Shown in pieces: positions 53,893 through 62,582 of a stretch of 64,000 bases of DNA. The notes beneath the pieces are model-generated. The model worked only from the letters and a program-made list of their open reading frames with translations. It did no database searches and had not been told where the DNA came from. Positions within the stretch are counted from its first letter, which is position 1; the number at the start of each line of letters is the position of its first letter. The position numbers were made by a program, and so were the translations under genes. The stretch comes from Aquibaculum arenosum (GTDB taxonomy: Bacteria > Pseudomonadota > Alphaproteobacteria > Kiloniellales > DSM-21159), in the NCBI RefSeq assembly GCF_029222965.1, contig NZ_JARHUD010000004.1:310001-374000 (forward strand). The letters run 5' to 3'.

Positions 53893-55224
53893 TCAAAGGG
53901 TGTTTCGGTCCACGAGCCGCAGCAGGGAGCCGGCGACGCTGCCCCGTGCGATACCCGCTGGCCCCAGCGCTTCGCCATGAGGAGTGAAGGCCTGGAACAA
54001 CGGCTCGCCGAGGCCCTGCCAGCGCAGGACCGCATCCTCCCAGGCGCAGGCGCGCAGCCTGGTGCCAAACTCGCCCCAGAGACCGGGGCTGGACAGAGTC
54101 AGGGCCTGACGGCCCGGCAGCGTGCGCCGGGTGGGCAGGGCAAAGCGCAGCGGCAGCAGACCCAGCAGCGGATGCTCCAGGCCCTTGCTGTCGAGCAGGC
54201 TTTCCCCGAGCAGCATGAAGCCGCTGCCCTCGCCGTAGATATGCCGCCTGTCCGCCGCGGCGGCCTGCAGCCCTGTCCGGAAGGCTTTAGCCTGCACCAG
54301 CCTGTCGAACGTTTCCGGCGCCAGGCCGCTGACAGCGGGACTGCCGGGCAGCCAGATGACATCGGCAGTGGGGGCGGGCGCCTCGTCGGCCAGCGGCGAG
54401 AAGAAGGAGAGCTCGACGCCCTGGGCCCGCCAGGCGTCCAGCAGGTGGGGATAGAGTGGGGCAAAGGCCTCGTCTCGGGCGATGGCGAGGTGGCGCCCGG
54501 GCGCCGGCAGCCCCGGGTCCTCCGCCGGCTCCGCAGGCAGTGGCACCGGCTGCGCAAGCGCGGCCAGGGCGGAGAGGTCCAGGCTGCGCGCGACCACGGC
54601 AGCGGCGCCATCCAGGAAAGCCTCCGACGCTGTGGAGATGGCGAGTTCCGGCGTATCCGGAATGGCGCCCAGCACCGGTGCGCCGCTCGACTGCAGCGCC
54701 TGGCGCAGCACCTTCTCATGCGTGGGCCCAGCCACGCGGTTCAGGATGACCGCCACGATTGGTAGTGTGCTGCGGTGGCGGGCGAAGCCCTCGAGCAGGG
54801 GGGCGATGGAATGAGTGAGGCCCTGGGCGTCGATCAGGAGCACCACGGGCAGGGCGAGTTCCTCAGCCAGGTCCGCCGTGGCGCCCAGGCCAGCAGCATC
54901 GCCGTCAAAGAGGCCGGCACTGCCCTCGATAAGCAGTAGATCACTATCGCCATAGGCATCCGCCAGCAGCGCGGCGCGGGTTTGCGGGCGCATGGCCCAG
55001 GTATCAAGATTGTAGGCGCCACGGCCGGTCGCCCGGCTCTGCAGCAAGGTTGGCCGAGGATCGAGGCCCGCCTTGGCGCCCGCTGCGTCCCGTCCTGACT
55101 GGCAGAGGGCGTGCAGTATGGCGGCGCAGACTGTGGTCAGGCCACAGCCTGACGAGGGGGCCGCGATCACGAGACCACCCGGCTCCCTTGTGCCGGTGGG
55201 TTGGGAAGGCTGATTGGAGGGCAT
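53893..55224 (-). CDS. CobB/CbiA-type amidotransferase homologue lacking key catalytic residues
   Basis: 443 residues, arranged like cobyrinate a,c-diamide synthase: N-terminal P-loop domain (1-225) and C-terminal glutaminase domain (245-443). The ATP loop reads APSSGCGLTT, with Leu29 (codon CTG) where the family has Lys. The glutaminase elbow reads YGEGSGFMLL, with Gly333 in place of the nucleophile Cys, and the C-terminal His segment is absent (RGSVAGSLLRLVD). So neither ATP-driven activation nor ammonia release looks possible in the normal way. No other cob gene is nearby. It may be a decaying or repurposed paralogue. Confidence 0.75.
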   Translation of the reverse strand: MPSNQPSQPTGTREPGGLVIAAPSSGCGLTTVCAAILHALCQSGRDAAGAKAGLDPRPTLLQSRATGRGAYNLDTWAMRPQTRAALLADAYGDSDLLLIEGSAGLFDGDAAGLGATADLAEELALPVVLLIDAQGLTHSIAPLLEGFARHRSTLPIVAVILNRVAGPTHEKVLRQALQSSGAPVLGAIPDTPELAISTASEAFLDGAAAVVARSLDLSALAALAQPVPLPAEPAEDPGLPAPGRHLAIARDEAFAPLYPHLLDAWRAQGVELSFFSPLADEAPAPTADVIWLPGSPAVSGLAPETFDRLVQAKAFRTGLQAAAADRRHIYGEGSGFMLLGESLLDSKGLEHPLLGLLPLRFALPTRRTLPGRQALTLSSPGLWGEFGTRLRACAWEDAVLRWQGLGEPLFQAFTPHGEALGPAGIARGSVAGSLLRLVDRNTL

Positions 55225-55295
55225 GCGGCTTCATAGCACAGCGGATTGGTGCCCGGCGAGAGCGATTGGCCAGGTGCGGTGGCGGCCTGCCGATG

Positions 55296-55326
55296 CTTGA
55301 CCAGGCAGCGCGGTCTTACCATTTAT
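55296..55326 (+). promoter_or_regulatory. RpoH (heat-shock sigma)-like promoter of hsp20
   Basis: CTTGACC - 16 nt - CCATTTAT, close to the RpoH consensus CTTGAAA...CCCCATNT. It stands 97 nt before the hsp20 start and gives a leader long enough for the RNA thermometer. Confidence 0.6.
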
Positions 55327-55338
55327 CATTCAGGCGAC

Positions 55339-55422
55339 GCCGGTTCTCGGGTCGCTCGCCACCGGCGGGCCGTAAGGGACGCGGGTGGATAGTGATGACC
55401 TTGCTCATTTCGAGGAGGCCTG
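55339..55422 (+). promoter_or_regulatory. ROSE-like RNA thermometer in the hsp20 leader
   Basis: The last 24 nt before the ATG hold TTGCT (55401-55405) - CATTTCG - AGGAGG (55413-55418). Pairing of UUGCU with the ribosome site AGGA(G) is the hallmark of ROSE elements in rhizobial small heat-shock genes. A 5' hairpin GCCGGT/ACCGGC (55339-55366) precedes it. Melting on heating would free the site. Confidence 0.62.
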
Positions 55423-55860
55423 ATGAGTCGCGCAACCCTGTTCAATTCTCCCCTGCTGCTCGGATTCGATCAGCTTGAGCGTGCGCTGGATCGTATGAAC
55501 AAGAGCACCGGGGACGGCTATCCCCCCTACAATGTTGAGCAGATCGATGATGGGCACCTGCGCATCACCCTCGCGGTTGCCGGCTTTTCCGAGGCTGAGC
55601 TCAGCGTTCAAATCGAGAACAACCAGCTGGTGATACGCGGCCGCCAGGAGCCGGAGTCGGAAGATCGGGTCTTCCTCCATCGCGGCATTGCCGCGCGCCA
55701 GTTCCAGCGGGCTTTCGTCTTGGCAGACGGCATCGAGGTGGAGTCGGCGCGCCTGGACAACGGCCTGTTACACATCGATCTGCGCCGCCCGATCGAAGAG
55801 CCGGTGGTTCGCCGCATCGATATCGAGCGCAGCGGAACCGGCAGCAAGGCCCTCACTTGA
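55423..55860 (+). CDS. Hsp20/IbpA-family small heat-shock protein
   Basis: 145 residues. The alpha-crystallin domain spans about 35-125 (YNVEQIDDGHLRITLAVAGF, LVIRGRQEP, RQFQRAFVLADGIEVESARLDNGLLHIDL), with the N-terminal LFNSPLLLGFDQLERALDRM opening of alphaproteobacterial IbpA. It holds unfolding proteins for refolding. The DUF1150 gene 80 nt further on is the usual partner. Confidence 0.93.
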   Translation: MSRATLFNSPLLLGFDQLERALDRMNKSTGDGYPPYNVEQIDDGHLRITLAVAGFSEAELSVQIENNQLVIRGRQEPESEDRVFLHRGIAARQFQRAFVLADGIEVESARLDNGLLHIDLRRPIEEPVVRRIDIERSGTGSKALT

Positions 55861-55940
55861 ACAGATAGATCGGTTTTTTGGATGGATCGCCGCCTTGGCC
55901 GCGATGCGGGAAAGCGGCGGTCGCTCAGAGGAGTTGAATC

Positions 55941-56159
55941 ATGCAGGACAGACTTCAAACACTGCGTCACATCTCACCGGCCGATTTCGCCAGCGTCGGC
56001 GTCAATCAGGTCGCGTACGTACGCAAGTCTGAGAATCAGGATGGCGAGCTGTACGCCATTTTCGCCGCTGACGGCACGCAGATAGCCGTGGCGGCCAGTC
56101 AGGCGCTTGCCTTCGCCGCCATCCGCCAGCACGACATGGAGCCGCTCAGTCTCCACTGA
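55941..56159 (+). CDS. DUF1150 family protein
   Basis: 72 residues. ISPADFASVGVNQVAYVRK and ELYAIFAADGTQIAVAASQALAFAAIRQHDMEPLSLH match DUF1150, a compact alphaproteobacterial family nearly always beside an hsp20 gene. Function unknown; co-regulation by heat is inferred from position. Confidence 0.87.
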   Translation: MQDRLQTLRHISPADFASVGVNQVAYVRKSENQDGELYAIFAADGTQIAVAASQALAFAAIRQHDMEPLSLH

Positions 56160-56173
56160 CTCGCACCGCATTC

Positions 56174-56211
56174 GGCCCAGCCCCGCCGGTCTTCCGTGCG
56201 GGGCTGTGGCC
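56174..56211. terminator. Bidirectional stem-loop between DUF1150 and ptsN
   Basis: CAGCCCCGC and GCGGGGCTG (56178-56206) pair perfectly over 9 bp and extend by GGCC arms after a bulge. It stands between two convergent genes, with no clear U-run on either side. Confidence 0.52.
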
Positions 56212-56220
56212 CGGATGTGA

Positions 56221-56685
56221 TCAGGCGGCGCGGCTGTTCGCGGGTTCAGTCAGAAGCGCGTAGATGGCATCTCGGCTGTCGCTGCCACGCAGTTTCTCGC
56301 AGACGCTGCGGTCGCGCAGCAGCCGAGACACGCGAGCCAGGGCCTTGAGATGGTCCGCCCCAGCCTGTTCGGGCGCCAGAAGCACGCACACCAGGTCCAC
56401 CGGCTGCTCGTCGATGGCGTCGAAATCCACCGGGGTCTCCAGGCGCGCAAAGAGCGCGTGAAGCCGGTCGAGGTCGGCCAGTTTGCCATGCGGAATGGCA
56501 ATGCCGTTCCCCACCCCCGTGGTTCCCAAGCGTTCGCGTTCAACCAGCACCTCAAAGATGGCGCGCTCCGGCTGGCGAACGACTTCGGCCGCCCGCCGCG
56601 CCAGTTCCTGCAAGGCTTGCTTCTTGCTGGTAACGCGCAGCGCCGGAATCACCCCTTCAGGGCTGAGCATATCGGCGATTTCCAT
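56221..56685 (-). CDS. ptsN: PTS IIA-like nitrogen regulatory protein
   Basis: 155 residues from ATG 56685, the normal PtsN length; a TTG at 56727 would overlap hpf. The phosphorylated His is His66 in GIAIPHGKL. PtsN carries phosphate from NPr and links nitrogen, potassium and sigma-54 functions. Follows rpoN and hpf, the usual order. Confidence 0.93.
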   Translation of the reverse strand: MEIADMLSPEGVIPALRVTSKKQALQELARRAAEVVRQPERAIFEVLVERERLGTTGVGNGIAIPHGKLADLDRLHALFARLETPVDFDAIDEQPVDLVCVLLAPEQAGADHLKALARVSRLLRDRSVCEKLRGSDSRDAIYALLTEPANSRAA

Positions 56686-56707
56686 TGTACGGATCCCGGC
56701 GTGCCGT

Positions 56708-57316
56708 TTAGCCGTCGCGATTTCCAAGAGGATCTATCCACCCAATGTTTCCGTCGTTCCGGCGGTACACCATGTTGATCCCTCCGTGCGCCCGGTTCTG
56801 GAACAGCAGCGCGGGCTGATCTGCCAGATCCATGCGCATCACCGCTTCGCCCACCGTCAGATTGGGCACCTCGGACTGCATTTCCGCGACGACCAGTGGC
56901 TGGTCGCCGTTCAGGGACTCCTTGGCGTCCGGTTCTTCAGCAGCCTCTTCCTCTGAAGCATCCTCGGGTGCGAGGATGTACTGCTGCGCCGGGAGCACGT
57001 CCGCCACTGTGGCCGGTGTACGCCCATGGTCGCGCAAACGCCGCTTATAGCGCCGGAGTTGCTTCGCAAGACGATCCGCCGCCATGTCGAAGGCAGGATG
57101 CACGTCCTGCGCTTCGCCCGTCGCCTGCAGCAGCAGGCCCCGGCCGACGTGGATTGATAAGGCCGCACGAAAGAGGAAGGCATCCTTGGACAGCGTGACG
57201 CTGGCCTCTATGGCATCGCCAAAGTACTTGTCCAGGATTCCACTCAGGCGGTCGTAGGCGTATTGACGGAAGGCATCGCCCGTATCGACATGCCGTCCCT
57301 TAACCGACAACTGCAT
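56708..57316 (-). CDS. hpf: Ribosome hibernation-promoting factor, long form
   Basis: 202 residues. N-terminal HPF/RaiA domain (VKGRHVDTGDAFRQYAYDRL, LRRYKRRLRDH) and the C-terminal domain (VVAEMQSEVPNLTVGEAVMRMDL, ALLFQNRAHGGINMVYRRNDGNIGWIDP) that joins two 70S into 100S. Ribosome site GAGGAAAG. A sigma-70-type promoter lies upstream. Confidence 0.95.
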   Translation of the reverse strand: MQLSVKGRHVDTGDAFRQYAYDRLSGILDKYFGDAIEASVTLSKDAFLFRAALSIHVGRGLLLQATGEAQDVHPAFDMAADRLAKQLRRYKRRLRDHGRTPATVADVLPAQQYILAPEDASEEEAAEEPDAKESLNGDQPLVVAEMQSEVPNLTVGEAVMRMDLADQPALLFQNRAHGGINMVYRRNDGNIGWIDPLGNRDG

Positions 57317-57384
57317 TTATCTTTCCTCGGCTCCGAAGCCCGGCATCTCCCCTCGCTCAGGGGGGCCTGTTCGCAAGCGGCCGG

Positions 57385-57413
57385 ACCATAGGTTCGCCCC
57401 CTCAGGGTGTCAA
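57385..57413 (-). promoter_or_regulatory. Strong sigma-70-like promoter for hpf
   Basis: TTGACA - 17 nt - TATGGT on the minus strand, 69 nt ahead of the hpf start. It would let hpf-ptsN be transcribed without rpoN. Confidence 0.65.
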
Positions 57414-57507
57414 CTCCCCCTGCCACCCCTTCGCAGGAAGCCTCCGGTCCTCTGAATATCGACCCGCACTCTGCGGGCTGCAAGCCGGAAAAAGCATAAT
57501 CGACCGG

Positions 57508-58950
57508 TCATCCGGCTAGCCGGGCCTGACGCCGGCGTTGTCGCGATGTCGGAATGTTCATTGCTTCTCGGTATTTGGCCACGGTGCGCCGGGCGATTTC
57601 GATGCCATCCTGCTTGAGCAGGGCCACCAGGGCCTCATCGCTGAGGATTGCCTCAGGCGATTCCCCCTCGATCAGACTGCGAATCCGCTGTCGGATGCTC
57701 TCGGCCGCGTGGGCATCGCCCTCGGCGCCGGCAATCGCCGTGGTGAAGAAATAGCTGAGCGCGAAGGTGCCACGCGGACAGGCCAGGTGCTTGTTGGCGA
57801 TGGCCCGGCTGACGGTGGATTCGTGCAGCGTCAGTTTCTCGGCGAGCTCACGTCGGGTGAGGGGGCGCAGTCCGGAGGCGCCCTGCTCGAAGAAGTCCTG
57901 CTGGGTGCCGACCAGTGCGTTGGCGACTCGCAGCAGCGTGTCACCGCGCTGTTGCAGGCTGCGTTCCAGCCAGCGGGCAGCCTGATAGCGTTCCGAAAGA
58001 TAGTTGCGGTCGCCTGCCGTGCGGCAGCGGCGTACCAACTGGCGATAGGCGGAGGCGTCCACTCTCACCTGGATGCGGCCTTCGGGATTGAGACTTGCCT
58101 GCCAGATGCCCGTCGCATCGCGGGTCACCAGCACCTCGGGGATCAGGGTTTCGGGAGATGGCGCAGCAAAGGCGTGGCCCGGGGCGGCGTCCAGCCGGCG
58201 CAGTTCGCTCACCATCTCGTTCAGGTCGTCCACATCGACGCCACAGAGCGACTGCAGGCGCGACCAGCGGCCTTCGGCAAGCAGTGGCAGGTTGTCCAGC
58301 AGCGTCTGCATGGCCGGGTCCAGCCGGTCGAGCCGGGCAAGCTGCAGCGCGAAACACTCCTGCAGCGACCGGGCGAAGACGCCACTGGGTTCCAGCTCCT
58401 GTAGGCGTGGGACAAGAGCTTCCAGATCTGCCGGGGCGCAGCCGAGGTCCGCGGCCAGTTCAGGCAGTTCAGCGCGCAGGTACCCGTCGGGGTCCAGGGC
58501 ATCGATCAGCGCTGCTGCAAGAGTGGACTCTCGTTGGCTAAGCCGTTCCAGTCGGAGCTGCTCCAGGAGGTGCTCGCGCAAGCCGACGTCTGGCTGCGGG
58601 AGGTGTTCCAGGGACCAGTCGGACTCCACTCCGGCGGTTGCTGGCGCGGCGCGGTCTTGGGGTGACCAGGGCTCCTCGTTCCGGTACTCGTCCCAGTCCG
58701 ACCAGTCCGGGGGCTGTTGCGATGCCTGCTCCGTGGGCAGTGTCTGCACTGCTTCGAGTCGGTCACCTGCCTCGCCGGCATCGGACAGATCCTGGGCCCG
58801 CTCGAGCAGAGGGTTATCGACCAACTCCGCGTCGACGAAGGCTTCCAGTTCGCTCTGGGAGAACTGCAGCAGTTTGATCGCCTGCTGCAGGCGCGCCGTC
58901 ATGGCCAGGCTTTGCGTGGGGCGCAGAACCAGGCTGTGACGTGGCGGCAT
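57508..58950 (-). CDS. rpoN: RNA polymerase sigma-54 factor
   Basis: 480 residues. Region I is Gln/Leu-rich (LRPTQSLAMTARLQQAIKLLQFSQSELEAFV), a long acidic region II follows, and the RpoN box ARRTVAKYREAMNIP with SRQRRRQ closes the C-terminus. It directs transcription from -24/-12 promoters with enhancer proteins. 8 nt behind lptB. Confidence 0.97.
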   Translation of the reverse strand: MPPRHSLVLRPTQSLAMTARLQQAIKLLQFSQSELEAFVDAELVDNPLLERAQDLSDAGEAGDRLEAVQTLPTEQASQQPPDWSDWDEYRNEEPWSPQDRAAPATAGVESDWSLEHLPQPDVGLREHLLEQLRLERLSQRESTLAAALIDALDPDGYLRAELPELAADLGCAPADLEALVPRLQELEPSGVFARSLQECFALQLARLDRLDPAMQTLLDNLPLLAEGRWSRLQSLCGVDVDDLNEMVSELRRLDAAPGHAFAAPSPETLIPEVLVTRDATGIWQASLNPEGRIQVRVDASAYRQLVRRCRTAGDRNYLSERYQAARWLERSLQQRGDTLLRVANALVGTQQDFFEQGASGLRPLTRRELAEKLTLHESTVSRAIANKHLACPRGTFALSYFFTTAIAGAEGDAHAAESIRQRIRSLIEGESPEAILSDEALVALLKQDGIEIARRTVAKYREAMNIPTSRQRRRQARLAG

Positions 58951-58958
58951 AGGGGCGA

Positions 58959-59753
58959 TCAGCGGCTGAAGCGTTCGCCCAGGTAGACCCGGCGCACGTC
59001 GGGGTTCTCGACGATCTCGTCCGGCCGCCCTTCCATCAGCACGCGCCCGTCGTGGATGATGTAGGCGCGATCGACGATATCGAGGGTCTCGCGGACATTG
59101 TGATCGGTGATCAGCACCCCGATGCCCCGATCCTTGAGGTGCAGGACCAGTTCACGGATGTCGGCCACGGCGATGGGGTCGATCCCCGCCAGAGGCTCGT
59201 CCAGCAGGATGAAGCGCGGATCAGCGGCCAGGGCCCGGGCGATCTCGCAGCGCCGCCGCTCACCGCCGGAGAGCGCCAGGGCAGGGGAGCGGCGCAGATG
59301 GGTGATGGAGAACTCGTCGAGCAGTTGTTCCAGCCGCTGCCGGCGCCAGCCGCGGTCCTTCTCGACCACCTCCAGCACGCTGCGAATGTTCTGCTCCACC
59401 GTCATGCCGCGGAAGATCGAGGCTTCCTGAGGCAGGTAACCGATGCCGAGCCGTGCGCGCCGGTACATGGGCAGGTCGGTCACGTCCTGCCCGTCCAGTG
59501 CCACATAGCCCGCATCCGGCGCCAGCAGTCCCGATATGATGTAGAAACAGGTGGTCTTCCCCGCGCCGTTCGGCCCGAGCAGACCGACCGCTTCGCCGCG
59601 GCGCAGGCGCAGCGTCACATCGCGCAGCACGATGCGCCCGGAGAAGGACTTGCCGATGGATACGGCTTCCAGACCGCGTGCCTCCGGCACCGCGCGCGGC
59701 AAGGGCGTTACCTTGGCGTCCGTGCCTTGCGGGCTGTGCAGATCGGGTGTCAC
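58959..59753 (-). CDS. lptB: LPS export ABC transporter ATPase
   Basis: 264 residues, GTG start overlapping lptA (GTGA). Walker [11 protein letters not shown], signature [15 protein letters not shown], Walker [17 protein letters not shown], switch [10 protein letters not shown]. Powers LPS extraction with LptF/G. Some 28 extra N-terminal residues precede the ABC domain. Confidence 0.96.
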   Translation of the reverse strand: MTPDLHSPQGTDAKVTPLPRAVPEARGLEAVSIGKSFSGRIVLRDVTLRLRRGEAVGLLGPNGAGKTTCFYIISGLLAPDAGYVALDGQDVTDLPMYRRARLGIGYLPQEASIFRGMTVEQNIRSVLEVVEKDRGWRRQRLEQLLDEFSITHLRRSPALALSGGERRRCEIARALAADPRFILLDEPLAGIDPIAVADIRELVLHLKDRGIGVLITDHNVRETLDIVDRAYIIHDGRVLMEGRPDEIVENPDVRRVYLGERFSR

Positions 59754-60604
59754 TCGCTCTCCCCTTCAGCAGCTTCGTCCCCCGGCGCATCCTCGCCGGG
59801 CAGGTCATCTTGGGACAGCAGGCCGCGGACCGGCGTTCCCTCGCCGGCAAGCAGCCGGCTGACGCCGGTGCGCAGGTCGATCTCGGCCCGTTCGCCATTC
59901 AACTGCGTCTGGCCACGTGTCACCTTCACGTCGCCGTCCAGCACGGCTGTCTGCTCTGCAGCGTAGTAGACCCCGCGCGCACCCCGGGCAACGACGCTGT
60001 CGCTGCTCACCTCAATACCGCCTTCTGCCTGGACCTCGACCAGGCTGTCGCGGCTTGGACCGTCTGTGCCGGAAAAACGCGCGGATATCACATCACCACG
60101 CACTTCCTCGCCTTCAGCCGGCCGCCGCAGCACGGCGTTGCCGCGCGCCACGGCTAGGGGGCCGCCCTCGGCCGCCTCGAAGTACTCCAGGCTTTCCTCC
60201 GCCGTGACCTCTTCCGTATCGGTCTCCAGGCGCAGATCGTCCCCGGTGATGCGAAACGACCGTTCCTCAACATAATAGATTGCACGGTCGCCGGTCACCC
60301 GTTCATTGGCGGTTTCGACGATGACGCCGCCGATGGCCTCCACCCGGATGATGCGTTCCTGCCCCTCGTCGTCGCGGCGATAGTGCGCCGCAAGCACCTG
60401 GGCGCGGACCGTCATGTCGTCCCGGCGGGCCACGGCGTTGCCTCGGGCAAGGTAGACCTGCTCCTCACGCTGCCACTCAATGCCTTCCTCGGCGGTGATC
60501 TCCAGGGAACCGCCATCGCTGAAGGTGGCCTGCGCCAAGGCCTGCCCGGCCAGGAGGAGGGAGAGGCACAGCCCGAGCAACAGCCTCGCAGGCGCACGTA
60601 TCAT
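59750..60604 (-). CDS. lptA: LPS transport periplasmic protein LptA
   Basis: 284 residues, longer than E. coli LptA (185). A signal peptide ([25 protein letters not shown] region) precedes repeated OstA-type jelly-roll strands, seen twice ([26 protein letters not shown] and [29 protein letters not shown]), so the protein looks duplicated, with an acidic tail. Bridges LPS to LptD. Confidence 0.88.
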   Translation of the reverse strand: MIRAPARLLLGLCLSLLLAGQALAQATFSDGGSLEITAEEGIEWQREEQVYLARGNAVARRDDMTVRAQVLAAHYRRDDEGQERIIRVEAIGGVIVETANERVTGDRAIYYVEERSFRITGDDLRLETDTEEVTAEESLEYFEAAEGGPLAVARGNAVLRRPAEGEEVRGDVISARFSGTDGPSRDSLVEVQAEGGIEVSSDSVVARGARGVYYAAEQTAVLDGDVKVTRGQTQLNGERAEIDLRTGVSRLLAGEGTPVRGLLSQDDLPGEDAPGDEAAEGESE

Positions 60605-61251
60605 GGCAGGTCCCCCTCTTGTGGTTCTTCATACAGTAGTAGTCGGGACCGGCCGGTAAAGACAACCTTTGCCCCTCGTTCCTCGATTCGGAAGCCCTCG
60701 GAGGCGATATGACCGACCGGGCCCTGACCCTGCACGGGATCGTGACCCTCAGCCCGGCCGCCCGGGATGTCGAGCCAGGCGCTTTCGGTTACCACCTCGA
60801 AGCCCTCGTCGTGGAACAGCGTGACCTCCTCCGCCAGCTGCATCAACTGATCTTCCCGGTCATACACCCCCCGCGCCGCGGTGATAGCCACCCAGGATCC
60901 GTCGGAGAGCGTCAGATCTCCTTCGGGACGATCGAGCCGGACGAAGCGCTGGTCTTCGGTGGCAAAGTCGGCGGTGGAGGCGGTGACCGTGAAGGGCCGG
61001 CCCTGTCCGTCCAGTCCCGCAAAGCGGGGCGCGATGACGCCTGCCGAGAGATCGACCGCGCCGTCTTCGCGTTGAGCGGCCTCAGGCGGCTCGTCCAGAG
61101 GATCGGAGCGCAGCAGGGGCAGCGCCACCAGGGCGGCAATCACCAGTGCGCCGATCGTCGGGACCACGAGCTTGCCCAGCGCAACCAGCCGCCGCCGCCC
61201 CATGTCATGGGGCTTGGGGCGGTGGGGGGCGGGGGGCGTCTCTGCTGACAT
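60601..61251 (-). CDS. lptC: LPS export protein LptC
   Basis: 216 residues. One N-terminal transmembrane anchor (about 28-47) then a periplasmic beta domain (FTVTASTADFATEDQRFVRLDRPEGDLTL, WVAITAARGVYDREDQLMQL). Overlaps lptA by ATGA. Passes LPS from LptBFG to LptA. Confidence 0.9.
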   Translation of the reverse strand: MSAETPPAPHRPKPHDMGRRRLVALGKLVVPTIGALVIAALVALPLLRSDPLDEPPEAAQREDGAVDLSAGVIAPRFAGLDGQGRPFTVTASTADFATEDQRFVRLDRPEGDLTLSDGSWVAITAARGVYDREDQLMQLAEEVTLFHDEGFEVVTESAWLDIPGGRAEGHDPVQGQGPVGHIASEGFRIEERGAKVVFTGRSRLLLYEEPQEGDLP

Positions 61252-61262
61252 GGCGCGGCTGT

Positions 61263-62288
61263 TCAGGCGACACCCTCGCGCAGCAGGTCGTGCAGGCGCA
61301 CCAAGCCCACCGGCCGTCCACCTTCCTCGACGAAGAGGCAGGTGACGCGCTTGGCGTTCATGATCTTGAGGGCTTCGGCGCCCAGGGCGCCCGGATGAAT
61401 GGTGATCGGATGCCCGGTCATCACGTCGCCCGCCGCTTGGGCAAGCAGGCGGTCACCCATGTGGCGGCGCAAGTCGCCGTCGGTGATGACCCCGGCCAAG
61501 GCGCCGTCCTCATTGAGCACGCCGACGACGCCAAAGGTTTTCGCGGTCATAAGAAGGATGGCTTCACTCATCGGCGTATCGGGGCTGCATACCGGCATCT
61601 CAGCCGGGCCATGCATCACGTCGATGACCCGCACAAGGCGCTTGCCGAGGGCGCCGCCCGGATGGAAGACCTTGAAGTCTTCCGGCGTAAAGCCACGCCG
61701 CTCAAGCAGCGCCACGGCCAGCGCATCCCCCAGGGCAAGAGTGACCGTGGTGGAGGTGGTGGGCGCCAAGCCCATGGGGCAGGCTTCCTCAACCGGCGGC
61801 AGCAGCAACAGCACGTCGGAGGCTTCCGCCAGGATGGAGTTCTGCTTGGCGGTGATGGCGAGCAGGGGGATCTCGAAGCGCCGGCTGTAGGCGATCACCG
61901 AACCCAGTTCCGGCGTGTTGCCGGAGTTGGACAGGGCGATGATCGCATCCTTGCGGGTGATCATGCCCAGGTCGCCGTGGCTGGCCTCGGCAGGATGGAC
62001 GAACTGTGCCGGTGTGCCGGTGGAGGCAAGCGTGGCTGCAATCTTGCAGCCGATGTGCCCGCTCTTGCCCATGCCGGTGACGATGACACGACCCTGGACT
62101 GCTTGCAGGACGTTCACACCCTGCACGAAGGCCTCGCCCAGGGACTGGGAGAGGGTCTCAAGCCCGCGAGCTTCCGTTGCCAGCGTGCGCCGCGCCGATT
62201 CCAGGTCGGCGGCAGCCGTTCCGGCGGCAGCCGTTCCGGTGGCTGGGGCGCCAGCCTGCTCTGCATAGTTCATTGTGCTCATGTACAT
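61263..62288 (-). CDS. kdsD: Arabinose-5-phosphate isomerase (KpsF/GutQ/KdsD)
   Basis: 341 residues. SIS domain (GRVIVTGMGKSGHIGCKIAATLASTG, IIALSNSGNTPEL) and two CBS domains at the C-terminus (DVMHG..., GDVMTGHPITIH). It converts ribulose-5-P to arabinose-5-P for Kdo. Three in-frame ATGs (62288, 62282, 62273) compete as start. First gene of the kdsD-lptC-lptA-lptB-rpoN cluster. Confidence 0.93.
   Translation of the reverse strand: MYMSTMNYAEQAGAPATGTAAAGTAAADLESARRTLATEARGLETLSQSLGEAFVQGVNVLQAVQGRVIVTGMGKSGHIGCKIAATLASTGTPAQFVHPAEASHGDLGMITRKDAIIALSNSGNTPELGSVIAYSRRFEIPLLAITAKQNSILAEASDVLLLLPPVEEACPMGLAPTTSTTVTLALGDALAVALLERRGFTPEDFKVFHPGGALGKRLVRVIDVMHGPAEMPVCSPDTPMSEAILLMTAKTFGVVGVLNEDGALAGVITDGDLRRHMGDRLLAQAAGDVMTGHPITIHPGALGAEALKIMNAKRVTCLFVEEGGRPVGLVRLHDLLREGVA
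62211..62240. repeat. Two tandem 15-bp units inside the kdsD N-terminus
   Basis: GGCAGCCGTTCCGGC and GGCAGCCGTTCCGGT in line, coding for repeated GTAAA in the linker ahead of the SIS domain. The unit differs in sequence from the 15-bp repeats before dapD. Confidence 0.75.
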
Positions 62289-62452
62289 CTACCGCTCGAG
62301 TTCCGAGGCAGCGCCTTGCCCATAGCCTTTTGCGAAAGGCTGTACGGACTGCCGCCCAGGCTTTTCTTAGGTGGCTCGCACCACAGCAATGACAAGACGT
62401 TTGACGATTCGCTTAAACTATCCGGTCAAAGGCAAGCGCGAAAGTGCCGCTT

Positions 62453-62514
62453 AGAGCCAATCGTCTCAGATCGGATTCGCGAAGCGATCCGAACAGAGAC
62501 GTGAATCGGCTCTA
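62453..62514. repeat. Long imperfect palindrome, copy B
   Basis: 62 nt from TAGAGCCAATCGTCTC to GAATCGGCTCTA; the arms GATCGGATTCGCG and GCGATCCGAAC also pair. It shares the TAGAG/CTCTA ends and GTGAATC of copy A. A further perfect dyad TAGACCG-ATC-CGGTCTA lies 12 nt on (62526-62542). The 294-nt gap between kdsD and rnd holds these and no gene. Confidence 0.68.
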
Positions 62515-62582
62515 TCTCTTTGATGTAGACCGATCCGGTCTAGCCCCGTACCGAATATGCCGCAGCCGGTTCTCGTGCGGTC

